From NCBI GenBank assembly GCA_944332995.1, contig CALVKR010000011.1, forward strand, positions 1-44,563: a stretch of DNA of 44,563 nucleotides, read 5' to 3'. The notes under the pieces were generated by a model. The model saw only the letters and a program-made list of their open reading frames with translations, was not told where the DNA came from and did no database searches. The translations under genes were made by a program, and so were the position numbers. This document shows, in pieces, positions 15,296-24,267 of the stretch. Origin of the DNA: an uncultured Clostridia bacterium. Its GTDB lineage: Bacteria; Bacillota; Clostridia; Christensenellales; CAG-917. Position 1 is the first letter of the stretch. Each line of letters opens with the position of its first letter.

Positions 15296-18151
15296 ATGTT
15301 AGAACTCAAATCAATAACAAAAGATTACGTTTTATCCGACGCAAAGGTCAACGCTTTAAAGGGAATAAGCGTTGATTTCCGCGAGCACGAATTTGTGGCT
15401 ATCCTCGGACCGTCGGGCTGCGGCAAAACGACGCTTCTCAACATAGTGGGCGGGCTCGACAGCTATACGGACGGAGACCTCGTCATCGACGGGATTTCCA
15501 CAAAAGAATTCTTCTCGCGCGATTGGGATACCTACCGCAATCAGCGGATAGGCTTTGTATTTCAAAACTACAACCTTATCCCTCACCTGAGCGTGCTTTC
15601 AAACGTTGAGCTTGCACTTACGATATCCGGCGTAAACAGAAAGGACAAGCGCAGAATGTCGCTTGAAGCGCTCGCCAAAGTCGGGCTTAGCGAACAGGTC
15701 AACAAAAAGCCGCTTCAGATGTCGGGCGGTCAGATGCAGAGAGTTGCTATCGCAAGGGCTATCGTAAACAATCCGGATATCATTCTTGCCGACGAGCCGA
15801 CAGGTGCGCTTGACTCGCAAACGAGCGTGCAGGTCATGGATATATTGAAAGAGATATCAAACGACCGCCTCGTCATAGTAGTCACCCACAACCCCGAGCT
15901 CGCTCAAAAATATGCGACAAGAATTATCACCCTCCTTGACGGCGAGGTGACGAGCGACTCAAACCCGATAACGGAAGAGGAATTGAGTGAGCTCAAATCA
16001 AAAGCGGCAAACCCCGATATGACGGCAGTGAGCACGGCTTCCATCGAAGAAGTCAAGACGGACGGCTCAGATACGCAAATAAACGCTGACGAAACGCCAA
16101 ACGGGGGAAAAGGCGAAAATATAAGCGACGGCGCCATGAGCGCAGACGGCACGCTAAAAGATAATAAGGTAAAGAGATATAAAAAGAAGTCGTCGATGAG
16201 CTTTTTTACCTCGCTTGCCCTCAGCGCAAAAAACCTTGTCACAAAAAAACTGAGGACTGCCCTTACCGTATTTGCAGGAAGCATAGGAATAATAGGCATT
16301 GCCTTGGTGCTCTCTATCTCCAACGGCTTTTCGCTGTATATGGACGACCTTGAAAAGACGACTCTTTCCAGCTTCCCGATAACGATAAGCGATATCGCCA
16401 TATCCTACGATATGAACGAAGCCGCCGAAACGGGATTCGGAAGCGGAACGTTTCCCGCCTCTAACACCGTAAAGCCTTATGACCCGAGCGGAGCCGCAGG
16501 TCTTGAGATAAGCAGCAATATACTGACTGACGAATATTTCAACTATATCAAAAAAATGGAAGAAGACCACCCCGATTGGGCGGCGTCCGTGGCGTATGAA
16601 AGAAAGGTGAGCATGCACCTTATCACCACAAACGAAAATACGAGCGACCCGTATATTTTGGTGAACAACGATTCAAACTCGATGACAGGCTCTTTTTGGC
16701 AAGAGCTTTTGGCGGACGATTTCGTAAACGGCTACTACGACGTGCTTGCGGGCAGATATCCTCAAAACGAATTTGAGCTCGTGCTGATTGTGGACAGCAA
16801 CAATAGGATAAAAACGGATACGCTAAAGGCGCTCGGATATTCCGTCACGGCGACAAGCTCCGCTCAGGGCGACGCCGTGGAATATAAGGATATCGATTTT
16901 AGCAAATTTATAGGCAATTCCTCGGGCGAGGGCGCCAAAGAGTTTAAGCTCGTTTTAAATGACGAATATTACACTAAAAACGGCAATTTTTTCACCGAGC
17001 TTGCTAAATCAAACTACGAAAGCGTCTTTAACTCGGACGGCGACCGCCTAAAAATAGTGGGCGTACTCAGGATAAAACAAGACAGCGACTTGTCCTTCTT
17101 CAGTAGCGGAATAGGCTATTTGCCGTCACTTACCGAATACGTTTTAAATAGTTCAGTCGACAGCGAAATAGTCGTTTCTCAATCGGGCACGTTTACGGAT
17201 ATGCTCTCCCCCACGAGCGACGAGTTTTCGTTTAACTTTGACAAGATAGACCAGCTCCTTTTGATGCTTCCCGTGTTCGAGGGTGAAGTGAACGGTCAAT
17301 ACTATAAGTTTGAAAACAATCTTCAGGCTGTGGCAACAATGATGTATGCAAGGGGAAACATTACCATGCCACAGCTTATGCAATTGACGCAAAACGCCGA
17401 CGCTACCTTCTCTACCCTATTTGAAATGACAAAGGAAACGTGCGGTTCCACTTCCGCAGCGGTTTCGGCAGTTGTGGGGCTGTTTTCCGAATCCGAAGGA
17501 TTTAAAATCGACGAAAGTATGTTCCTGCAAATGGTGTGCCCCGACTACGTGGAAAGAATGCAACAGATAGGAGCGGTTACCACGCCGTCGTCGATATCTA
17601 TATATCCGTCCACATACGAAAATAAACAAAAGATAATCAAATACCTCGACGCCTACAACGAGGGCAGAACGGAAATGGAACAGATACACTACACCGACCT
17701 CGCCTCGACTATAACGGACAATATGTCGGAAATGATAGATATCGTATCATACGTGCTCATCGCCTTTGCCGCCATATCGCTTGTAGTGTCGTCGATAATG
17801 ATAGCTATCATCACCTATATCTCCGTGCTCGAGCGCACTAAGGAGATTGGCGTGTTAAGAAGCCTTGGCGCAAGAAAGATTGACATTTCAAACGTGTTCA
17901 ACGCCGAAACGTTTATTATCGGCGGAGCGTCGGGAATATTCGGCGTTTGCGTGGCGGCGCTGTTGACGTTGCCCATAAACGCCATAATAAACAACCTCGT
18001 CGGCGGTATGGTGGGAAATCTCGCCAAACTCGCTCCCCTGCACGGCGTATTGCTCGTGGTATTGAGCATAGCTTTAAACGTGATAGCCGGGCTTATCCCT
18101 GCGTTTATAGCCTCCAAAAAAGACCCCGTGGAAGCGCTGAGGTCAAATTAA
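15296..18151 (+). CDS. MacB/FtsX-type ABC transporter, ATPase-permease fusion
   Basis: This 951-residue protein fuses an ATPase to an FtsX-type permease. The ATPase covers residues 1 to about 220: Walker A GPSGCGKTT at 38-46, signature MSGGQMQR at 142-149 and Walker B IILADEPTGALDS at 162-174. A charged linker (about 220-300) leads to a first membrane helix at 321-345, an extracytoplasmic domain of roughly 470 residues, and three C-terminal helices (about 816-838, 872-895, 916-938) with the motif ERTKEIGVLRSLGARK. Members drive peptide export, antimicrobial-peptide resistance or envelope mechanotransmission rather than small-molecule import; the substrate here is unknown. The ribosome binding site (GGTGG) is weak. 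Confidence 0.88.
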   Translation: MLELKSITKDYVLSDAKVNALKGISVDFREHEFVAILGPSGCGKTTLLNIVGGLDSYTDGDLVIDGISTKEFFSRDWDTYRNQRIGFVFQNYNLIPHLSVLSNVELALTISGVNRKDKRRMSLEALAKVGLSEQVNKKPLQMSGGQMQRVAIARAIVNNPDIILADEPTGALDSQTSVQVMDILKEISNDRLVIVVTHNPELAQKYATRIITLLDGEVTSDSNPITEEELSELKSKAANPDMTAVSTASIEEVKTDGSDTQINADETPNGGKGENISDGAMSADGTLKDNKVKRYKKKSSMSFFTSLALSAKNLVTKKLRTALTVFAGSIGIIGIALVLSISNGFSLYMDDLEKTTLSSFPITISDIAISYDMNEAAETGFGSGTFPASNTVKPYDPSGAAGLEISSNILTDEYFNYIKKMEEDHPDWAASVAYERKVSMHLITTNENTSDPYILVNNDSNSMTGSFWQELLADDFVNGYYDVLAGRYPQNEFELVLIVDSNNRIKTDTLKALGYSVTATSSAQGDAVEYKDIDFSKFIGNSSGEGAKEFKLVLNDEYYTKNGNFFTELAKSNYESVFNSDGDRLKIVGVLRIKQDSDLSFFSSGIGYLPSLTEYVLNSSVDSEIVVSQSGTFTDMLSPTSDEFSFNFDKIDQLLLMLPVFEGEVNGQYYKFENNLQAVATMMYARGNITMPQLMQLTQNADATFSTLFEMTKETCGSTSAAVSAVVGLFSESEGFKIDESMFLQMVCPDYVERMQQIGAVTTPSSISIYPSTYENKQKIIKYLDAYNEGRTEMEQIHYTDLASTITDNMSEMIDIVSYVLIAFAAISLVVSSIMIAIITYISVLERTKEIGVLRSLGARKIDISNVFNAETFIIGGASGIFGVCVAALLTLPINAIINNLVGGMVGNLAKLAPLHGVLLVVLSIALNVIAGLIPAFIASKKDPVEALRSN

Positions 18152-18365
18152 AACTAAATATAAAATTTCTTTAAGATTTTAAAGGCGTTTGTGTAAAACA
18201 TGCGCCTTTAATTTATTAAAAGGAAAATAACGGCAAATACGGCAAAACCGAAAAGAAGAATTAAACGCATACGAAAAAATGCTTATACTAATATAAGCGA
18301 GCAAATTAAAATGCCTCATTCGCAAAACTGATATGAAAACATAAATGCGTATCAATCAAGCACTT

Positions 18366-18571
18366 TCAAGCCGAGTTTAAAAGGCAGTAAAACAATTGTA
18401 AAAAGCCAAGTTAAACGACAGTAAAATAAAAATTCCAAGTCCGGTTTAAACGGAACAATATGAAAATTCCAAGCCGAGTTTAAACGGCAGTAAAATAAAT
18501 ATTAAAAGCCAAGTTAAACGACAACAAAATAAACTCCCCAAGTCAGGTTTAAACGAAGCAAAATAAATATA
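18366..18571. repeat. 103-bp tandem duplication built of three sub-repeats
   Basis: CAAG-headed units begin at 18366, 18406, 18435, 18469, 18509 and 18538. The spacings are 40, 29, 34, 40 and 29, so the array is a 103-bp unit repeated about twice, each with three related sub-units of the pattern CAAGYCNGGTTTAAACG followed by an A-rich tail. It fills most of the space between the ABC transporter and lysC. Confidence 0.75.
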
Positions 18572-18577
18572 TAAAAC

Positions 18578-18595
18578 AAAAGCCGAAAGGCTTTT
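18578..18595. terminator. Bidirectional terminator, ABC transporter / lysC
   Basis: A 7-bp stem (18578-18584 with 18589-18595) with a GAAA loop is followed by a long T tract on plus and by TTGTTTT on minus. An alternative longer pairing (18581-18589 with 18606-18614) competes with it. It can end the convergent ABC transporter and lysC units. Confidence 0.7.
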
Positions 18596-18677
18596 ATTTT
18601 TTTCTCTTTCGGCTTATTTTTACTAATTTAAATTTCAATCGCTTTGTGCCTTATCCGAGCGCAAAGTTTTCACTCAT

Positions 18678-19988
18678 CTAATCCTCGAAAGCGTGATAGA
18701 TGGTGTTTATCGCCTTTTCGTAGTCGAACGTATCGATACCGACGATGACGTTGAGCTCGCTCGAGCCTTGGTCAATCATTCTCACGTTGATATTCGATTT
18801 AGCAAGCGAAGCAAAAATCGTTGCCGCCGTGCCCTGTCTTGACGCCATGTTGTGTCCGACGACTGCGACAAGAGACAGTCCGCTGTGAATTTCCACGTTG
18901 TCCGCCGAAACGGAATCTCTTATCTTATCGAGCACCTTTTGCATTTTATTTTGGACGTCCTCGTCACGAACGACTATACACAGGGTGTCAATACCCGACG
19001 GGATATGCTCAACGCTTATGTTTTCGTATTCCATAACGGAAAGCACTTTCCTGACAAAGCCGACTTCCGAGTTCATCATGGCTTTTTCAATCAGGATAAT
19101 GGTAAATCCCTTTTGTCCGGCAATGCCCGTTATGACGGAGGTATTGTCGGGAAGTTTAGACGTGGGAACAATCATCGTTCCGCTATCGTCGGGAGCGAAC
19201 GTGTTTTTGATGTTAATGGGAATTCCTGCGTTCCTGACGGGGAAGATAGATTCCGGGTGCAGGACGTTGGCACCCATATAACTGAGCTCTCGAAGCTCAC
19301 GGTAACTTAAATATTCTATCTTTTTGGGATTAGCCACGATACGGGGGTCTGCTTTCATAAAGCCTGAAACGTCCGTCCAGTTTTCGTAAACGTCGGCATT
19401 TGCGGCTCTTGCGATAATTGCGCCCGTGACGTCGCTGCCTCCTCTCGTGAACGTCTTTACCACGTCGCCGGGAGAGGAACCGTAAAAGCCGGGGAATACC
19501 GCTTTTTTTACTTTCGCCATTTCCTGACGTATGAGGTCTATTGAGTAGTCAAGCTGAAATTCTCCGTCCTCGTTAAACTTAATCAGTTTCAAGGTATCCA
19601 AAAAGGCATATCCGAGTTTTTTTGCAAGCACTTTTGCCGAGAGATATTCTCCTCTCGATGCCGCATAATCGGCGGTAGTTGATGCGTTTATGTTGTTTTC
19701 TATCTCGGCGTAGTCATCGCTGAGGTCGAGGTCGATTTTCAACCCTTTTATTATTGCGTCAAATCTCTCTTTGACCTGCTTAAACGTTTCTGCGCAGCTG
19801 CCCGTCGCCTGAGCTTCGGCAAAGCATTTATACAAAAGGTCAGTCACCTTTGTATCCTGCCTGTCCCTTTTACCGGGAGCGGATACTACGACGTATTTCC
19901 TTTCTGAATCCGAATTGATTATATCGGCAACTTTTGATATCGTTTCGGCGTTTGCCATTGAAGTTCCGCCAAATTTACAAACCAGCAT
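18678..19988 (-). CDS. lysC: Aspartate kinase
   Basis: This 436-residue protein phosphorylates aspartate, the first step to lysine, threonine, methionine and diaminopimelate. The amino-acid-kinase domain opens with KFGGTSMANAETI and contains FTRGGSDVTGAIIARA. Two ACT-like regulatory segments follow after about residue 290 (ILIEKAMMNSEVGFVRKVL and LVAVVGHNMASRQGTAATIF), so feedback inhibition by an end-product amino acid is expected. An AAGGAG precedes the start. It lies 20 bases after the DUF1015 gene and has no room for a lysine riboswitch, so it is read from the holA-cdaA operon. Confidence 0.95.
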   Translation of the reverse strand: MLVCKFGGTSMANAETISKVADIINSDSERKYVVVSAPGKRDRQDTKVTDLLYKCFAEAQATGSCAETFKQVKERFDAIIKGLKIDLDLSDDYAEIENNINASTTADYAASRGEYLSAKVLAKKLGYAFLDTLKLIKFNEDGEFQLDYSIDLIRQEMAKVKKAVFPGFYGSSPGDVVKTFTRGGSDVTGAIIARAANADVYENWTDVSGFMKADPRIVANPKKIEYLSYRELRELSYMGANVLHPESIFPVRNAGIPINIKNTFAPDDSGTMIVPTSKLPDNTSVITGIAGQKGFTIILIEKAMMNSEVGFVRKVLSVMEYENISVEHIPSGIDTLCIVVRDEDVQNKMQKVLDKIRDSVSADNVEIHSGLSLVAVVGHNMASRQGTAATIFASLAKSNINVRMIDQGSSELNVIVGIDTFDYEKAINTIYHAFED

Positions 19989-20008
19989 AATTTCTCCTTT
20001 ATGTAACT

Positions 20009-21214
20009 CTATTTAATTTTTCTTGCTTCGATATAATATCTCTTTTCTTCCGCTTCGCCCATGCTGAAAGCCTTTCTCGAAAGCACGCCGTTTTTGAGGA
20101 CGTATTTAAAAAGGTCTCCCTTTTCGATTTTAGGCATGACTATTGCCACTCCACCCTTTTCTTTTTCTATCGCAAGCAGGTGCTCCTCGCCGTGGATATA
20201 ATCGCATTCGACGCCCTTGTATGCGTCTATCGCCTTTTGTATCTCGAGTATGGCAAGAGGGGTAAGCGACGGAACGTTTATATACGTTTCCTTGCCCGAG
20301 CATACCACTTTCACTTTAAGGTCGCCCGAAAGAGAGGATTTTAAATATTCGACAAACTCCTCGCCCGCTCCGAAAACTATGCGGTGAATGGGTTCAAAAA
20401 TTATACCCTCACTTCTGACGTTGTTTACCTCAACGAGAGCAAATCTTGCAGGGTGATTTTCCCTTTCGCTGTCCGAAAGATTTTTCTTTAAATTATCCCA
20501 ATAGGTTTTGGCGGTGGCAAGCGAATGGTTTCCGTCACCCACGGCAAGAATAAAGTTCGTCTTTTCGCCGTATTTTTGCATTTGCTCGTCCTCGTCCCAA
20601 AGACGGGAAAAGTTTACGCTGTCGGCGTCAACACGGTATCCCTTGACGCTTCCGCCTCCCATGTTGAGCTCGAAATCGTAAAGTTTTTCAAACTTGTCTT
20701 TTTCGCTGTATAGCTTTTCGATAACGGAGCCGTCAGGGTCGTCCACCAATAACATTATATGCGGAAGCTCCAAAGAGGCGTTCTCTCTTATCTTGAGACG
20801 CGGCGGAATACGGCTGGGCACAACACCCTCCGTGGGGCGAATGACCGACTTGGCATTTGCCGTAAAATCAAAATCTTCAAGGTCGACGGCGCCAATAATT
20901 CCCACTCTTTTTACTCCTGAAGCGGTCGTCCTTTCGACTAAAACATAACTGTTTTTTATCGTTTTGAAAACGCCCTCAAAAAGATAATCTTCCATTGTAG
21001 CGTTAATTTTTGCTATGCGTGCCTCATCGTTGTCGCCAAGGTATACCTCGGGGAAGATAAGGTCGAGCGTGGATTTTTCACCGCCCACGTAGTCGGCGAG
21101 AGCTTGCCAATATTTAGGCTCGGACGTGAATTGGTCGCAGGACACGACTGCCCATTTTGACATATCCACGTTTTGGGGCAACAGGATATCTGCCGGTAAA
21201 AGTGCGTTTCTCAT
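20009..21214 (-). CDS. DUF1015 family protein
   Basis: This 401-residue protein matches the uncharacterised DUF1015 family (PF06245, COG4198) in length and landmarks: an opening LLPADILLP, CDQFTSEPKYW near residue 27, RPTEGVVPSRIPPRLKIR near 126-143, and the most conserved block AVGDGNHSLATAKTYWD at 224-240. It is a soluble cytoplasmic protein. Family members are often found near serine-biosynthesis genes, as far as I recall, but no activity can be asserted from the sequence. Here it is translationally coupled to cdaA through an ATGA overlap at 21211-21214 and followed by lysC. Confidence 0.8.
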   Translation of the reverse strand: MRNALLPADILLPQNVDMSKWAVVSCDQFTSEPKYWQALADYVGGEKSTLDLIFPEVYLGDNDEARIAKINATMEDYLFEGVFKTIKNSYVLVERTTASGVKRVGIIGAVDLEDFDFTANAKSVIRPTEGVVPSRIPPRLKIRENASLELPHIMLLVDDPDGSVIEKLYSEKDKFEKLYDFELNMGGGSVKGYRVDADSVNFSRLWDEDEQMQKYGEKTNFILAVGDGNHSLATAKTYWDNLKKNLSDSERENHPARFALVEVNNVRSEGIIFEPIHRIVFGAGEEFVEYLKSSLSGDLKVKVVCSGKETYINVPSLTPLAILEIQKAIDAYKGVECDYIHGEEHLLAIEKEKGGVAIVMPKIEKGDLFKYVLKNGVLSRKAFSMGEAEEKRYYIEARKIK

Positions 21215-22062
21215 TTGAACCTCGCATGTTTCTTTTCTGTAATATTTCCCGACTCATCGGCAGGAAGCAAGTGATATGCCCTTTCGATTTCGTCTTTAAG
21301 TTTTTCCATTGTAATATATCTTTTTATATCGCCGCCTTTGACTGTGGATATTATACCCGTTTCCTCACTGACGACGATTGCCAGACAGTTGCACTCTTCC
21401 GTTATGCCGATAGCCGCACGGTGACGGGCGCCCATCTCTTTGTTGACGAGTTTTTGAGTTACAGGCAAAAAGCAACCTGCCGAAAGAATTTTATTTCCCT
21501 TAACGACGATAGCTCCGTCGTGAAGCGGCGCTTCGGTATTGAATATAGATTCGATAAGTCCGCTCGAAAGCGTGGCGTTGAGCTCCGTGCCCGTATCGAT
21601 GACGGTTTTGGGAAATTCGCTCTCGCCCGTTATCAGAATGATGGCACCTATATCCCTCTTTGCCATATTCTGGCAGGCGGTCAGAATTTCAAGGGTTGAA
21701 GTCCTCAGTTCGTCGTCGCCGCCGAAACTCTCGTGAGGCATAGTGTTGCTGCCCGACTTGGTTATCTTTTGGAAGATCAGTTTTAAGTCGTTTGAATAGA
21801 TAACGATATTGGCAAAAGCGTAGCACAATATCAAGAACAGCATTATTATCCTTGCCGCCGTCAGCACCGTTCCGCCGAAAACGTAAGACACGATATTGAG
21901 CGCAAGTCCCACTGCGACGAGCGCAAGGAAAATCAAAAGCACGGCAATCTGCTTCTTTTTGACGTAAAAGATTGTAAAAAGCGCAAGCACTAGCACAAAA
22001 ATTATTATGTCTATAACAGCGAAAGCGTCGATATTTTTAAAATATTCGTAAAAGTTGAACAT
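21211..22062 (-). CDS. cdaA: Diadenylate cyclase, CdaA type
   Basis: This 283-residue protein makes cyclic di-AMP from two ATP. Three membrane helices lie in the first 95 residues, followed by the DAC domain with APLHDGAIVV (DGA at 182-184) and GARHRAAIG (RHR at 213-215), both needed for ATP and metal binding. Cyclic di-AMP controls potassium and osmolyte uptake and cell-wall homeostasis in Bacillota. In Bacillus-type operons cdaA is followed by cdaR and glmM; here the downstream partner is a DUF1015 gene and the upstream one an unknown membrane protein. GGAGGAG lies just before the start. Confidence 0.95.
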   Translation of the reverse strand: MFNFYEYFKNIDAFAVIDIIIFVLVLALFTIFYVKKKQIAVLLIFLALVAVGLALNIVSYVFGGTVLTAARIIMLFLILCYAFANIVIYSNDLKLIFQKITKSGSNTMPHESFGGDDELRTSTLEILTACQNMAKRDIGAIILITGESEFPKTVIDTGTELNATLSSGLIESIFNTEAPLHDGAIVVKGNKILSAGCFLPVTQKLVNKEMGARHRAAIGITEECNCLAIVVSEETGIISTVKGGDIKRYITMEKLKDEIERAYHLLPADESGNITEKKHARFK

Positions 22063-22074
22063 CTTCTCCTCCGT

Positions 22075-22842
22075 TTATATATCGAAATCGTCAAACACCT
22101 TGACGTCCTCTTCTTTTTTGAACGTTGCCGATTCCTTGGGAGGTTCTCCCCCGTCCGTCGGCTTTTTGGAATATTTAAGCGCAAAGTACGTCACGGCAAA
22201 ATATATGAGCAAAACGCCTACCAGCACCGCTCCGACAATTATCGCCGTTTCCTCGTTGGGATCCGCCGCAAAGACAAATCCCCATTCCTGCAATACGGCG
22301 TTTGTTTCGCTGCTCGTAACGTATAATATCACGTTTGAAAGGTAGACCAAAGTTTTCCATATCACAAACGGCGACATATAAGCCAAAAACGCCGTTTCCT
22401 TTTTCCCTTTAACCCTCTTTAAAACGTAGGTGTGCACAAAAACGGCATAGGCGATAACGTTTATCGTGAGCGGACAGATATAAGCGTAAAAGACGTAAAG
22501 CGAAGCGTTTAAAAAGTTAAAGGCGTTCACTATACCGCAAAGAAGATTGGCGATAATCGCATACATCAAAAAGCGCAGGATAAAATCGTTTTTGTCTATA
22601 CCCTGAGAATACTTTACGCCTATCATAAAGAGTACGAGCGCAAAGATATACTTTACGAGGGCTCCGAGCGCTCCGTCCATAAAGACGATTTGCGCCAAAG
22701 CGGAAATGACGTAAGCGGCAGACCCGCTCAAAAACATCTTGGTATACCCCGTCACGATATCGTATATTATAGACAAAATCTCGCTTACAACGAGAGCGAC
22801 TATGATAACTGAAGTATATTGTTTTAAGCTAAGCTGTTTCAT
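22075..22842 (-). CDS. Unknown six-helix membrane protein upstream of cdaA
   Basis: This 255-residue protein is not recognised as a named family. About six hydrophobic helices occur between residues 10 and 223. It has an opening MKQLSLKQYTS, a central YAYICPLTINVIAYAVFVH segment, and a charged C-terminal tail of about 30 residues ending in DVKVFDDFDI. The TAGGAG site before the start and a 12-base gap to cdaA put it in the same operon. It occupies the neighbourhood where a CdaA regulator would be expected, but resembles neither CdaR/YbbR, which has one helix and extracytoplasmic repeats, nor GlmM. Confidence 0.7.
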   Translation of the reverse strand: MKQLSLKQYTSVIIVALVVSEILSIIYDIVTGYTKMFLSGSAAYVISALAQIVFMDGALGALVKYIFALVLFMIGVKYSQGIDKNDFILRFLMYAIIANLLCGIVNAFNFLNASLYVFYAYICPLTINVIAYAVFVHTYVLKRVKGKKETAFLAYMSPFVIWKTLVYLSNVILYVTSSETNAVLQEWGFVFAADPNEETAIIVGAVLVGVLLIYFAVTYFALKYSKKPTDGGEPPKESATFKKEEDVKVFDDFDI

Positions 22843-22849
22843 TTTACTC

Positions 22850-23827
22850 CTACATAAGATTGAGCACTATATTTTTAAGTGCGGAGGCATCGCCTATTTT
22901 GCCCTTTAAAATATTCAGGTGAGTGTCTTCAAGATAATCCACTATTTCCTTAAGCCGTCTTTGCGTAAAGTTTTTCGCCTGTTTTTTGAGGTTTAAAACC
23001 GCATACGGTTTGACGGACAGCCTGTTTGCCATTTCCTCCGCCGACACGTCGGGGCTAAGCAAAACGGCAAGAAGCCTGCGGTAGTGGTTTGTCAGCACTA
23101 TCACCACAGCCGTGGGCGAGATTCCGTATTTGAAAAAGTTTGAAAGTATATACATTGTCCTCGACGAATTGCCCTCGCCGAGCGCATTTGAAAGTTCGTA
23201 TATCTGCGATTCCATTTCGGGGGAAACGAGTTCTTCCACTTCCTCACGGGTTATCTTTCCGTCGCAAAAATAGCGGAGCTTTTCAAGCTCGCAAAATATC
23301 CTCTGCATATCGCCGCCCGTATAATTGACAAGCGTCTGCACGGCGCCTCTCTCTATGGCGACGCTGTATCCCGTGGAGAGAATTTTTTCTATTTCCGCCT
23401 CCTGCTCGTCGATGGTCATTCTTTCGCAGTCGACGACGACGGCGTATTTCTCGAGCGACTTGACGGAACGGAATTTTTCGTCCGCTTTTTGTTCGGCGCT
23501 CTCCGTCACGAATATTAAAACCGAGCCCTCGTCGGGCATAGAAAGATATTTTTCAAAAGCCAAAAAGTCGCTTTCCAAAATTCTGCCCCCCACTCCGTCG
23601 ACGACGACAAAGCGGTAGTCTGAAAACATAGGCATGGTATGGACGGAATCGAGAATTTTTTCAATGCCGTCTGTCAAAGAAAAAACGGAAAAATTGAAGT
23701 CGATATACTCAGGCGGACACAGCGATTTAAAATAATCCATCGCCATTCTTCTGAGATATGCGTCTCTGCCCTTTATGATATAAAACGGGGCGAGCGAGTT
23801 TGAGTTTTTAAGTTCGGCTACTCTCAT
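22850..23827 (-). CDS. holA: DNA polymerase III delta subunit
   Basis: This 325-residue protein has the layout of the clamp-loader delta subunit, which opens the sliding clamp during replication: MRVAELKNSNSLAPFYIIKG at the start, FSDYRFVVVDG, LVNYTGGDMQRIFCELEKL and a C-terminal collar domain with LEDTHLNILKGKIGDA. The start at 23827 is preferred because GAAAAGG lies 5 bases upstream; an in-frame ATG 21 bases earlier has no site. It is the first gene of the operon that runs through cdaA to lysC. Confidence 0.88.
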   Translation of the reverse strand: MRVAELKNSNSLAPFYIIKGRDAYLRRMAMDYFKSLCPPEYIDFNFSVFSLTDGIEKILDSVHTMPMFSDYRFVVVDGVGGRILESDFLAFEKYLSMPDEGSVLIFVTESAEQKADEKFRSVKSLEKYAVVVDCERMTIDEQEAEIEKILSTGYSVAIERGAVQTLVNYTGGDMQRIFCELEKLRYFCDGKITREEVEELVSPEMESQIYELSNALGEGNSSRTMYILSNFFKYGISPTAVVIVLTNHYRRLLAVLLSPDVSAEEMANRLSVKPYAVLNLKKQAKNFTQRRLKEIVDYLEDTHLNILKGKIGDASALKNIVLNLM

Positions 23828-23851
23828 AAATACCTTTTCTCGTTTCATTAT

Positions 23852-23880
23852 ATTTTATCATCTTTTATATATATTGTAAA
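23852..23880 (-). promoter_or_regulatory. Promoter of the holA-cdaA-lysC operon
   Basis: On the minus strand TTTACA is followed after 17 bases by TAAAAT, about 25 bases before holA. It is the only good promoter found upstream of the five-gene run. Confidence 0.65.
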
Positions 23881-23989
23881 GAATTTAAAATATATCCACT
23901 TAGCCAACCGTCAATTTATCCTTTGTCCTTAATTTTGTCCTCCTTAAAGAGCTCCGCTTTTGTCATATTAAGCCTGTTTCACCTAAAAT

Positions 23990-24160
23990 TTTTTAAAGTA
24001 TCCTGCGCCGCCATTTTGGAGTTTAGCCTGCTTTGCCCATATCCTTTTCCGTTGATTTTTTCCGTCGCTTTTATATGCCGCCCTATTTTATCCTACGGCT
24101 TTTTATCCCACGCTTTATCTTATCCCGTCGCATTTTTTGCACAAAAAGCTAAATCATCAG
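23990..24160. repeat. Degenerate ~15-bp C/T-rich repeats
   Basis: Between holA and the ABC importer no gene is supported. From about 24040 the plus strand can be read as successive loose units of 13-17 bases such as CCGTCGCTTTTATATG, CCTACGGCTTTTTAT and CCCACGCTTTATCTTAT. A 93-codon frame at 23923-24204 appears to be a by-product. Confidence 0.4.
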
Positions 24161-24206
24161 TATTGTGCCCTATATCTGCCGGATTTAATCTGTCAAAAAA
24201 ATAAAA

Positions 24207-24225
24207 ATCCGCCACGATGGCGGAT
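24207..24225 (-). terminator. Terminator of the amino acid importer operon
   Basis: An 8-bp GC-rich stem (24207-24214 with 24218-24225) with a 3-base loop is followed on the minus strand by a T-rich tract. It lies 43 bases past the stop of the ATPase gene. Confidence 0.8.
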
Positions 24226-24267
24226 CAAATTTCTTTTTGCCGAATTAGTTAAACCGTCGCATAAAAA

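Noticed and set aside
19989..20008. Lysine riboswitch before lysC
   Set aside because: Only 20 bases separate lysC from the preceding gene, too few for an aptamer.
23923..24204. 93-codon plus-strand frame, hydrophobic
   Set aside because: It coincides with C/T-rich degenerate repeats, has no ribosome binding site, and its hydrophobicity follows from the T bias.
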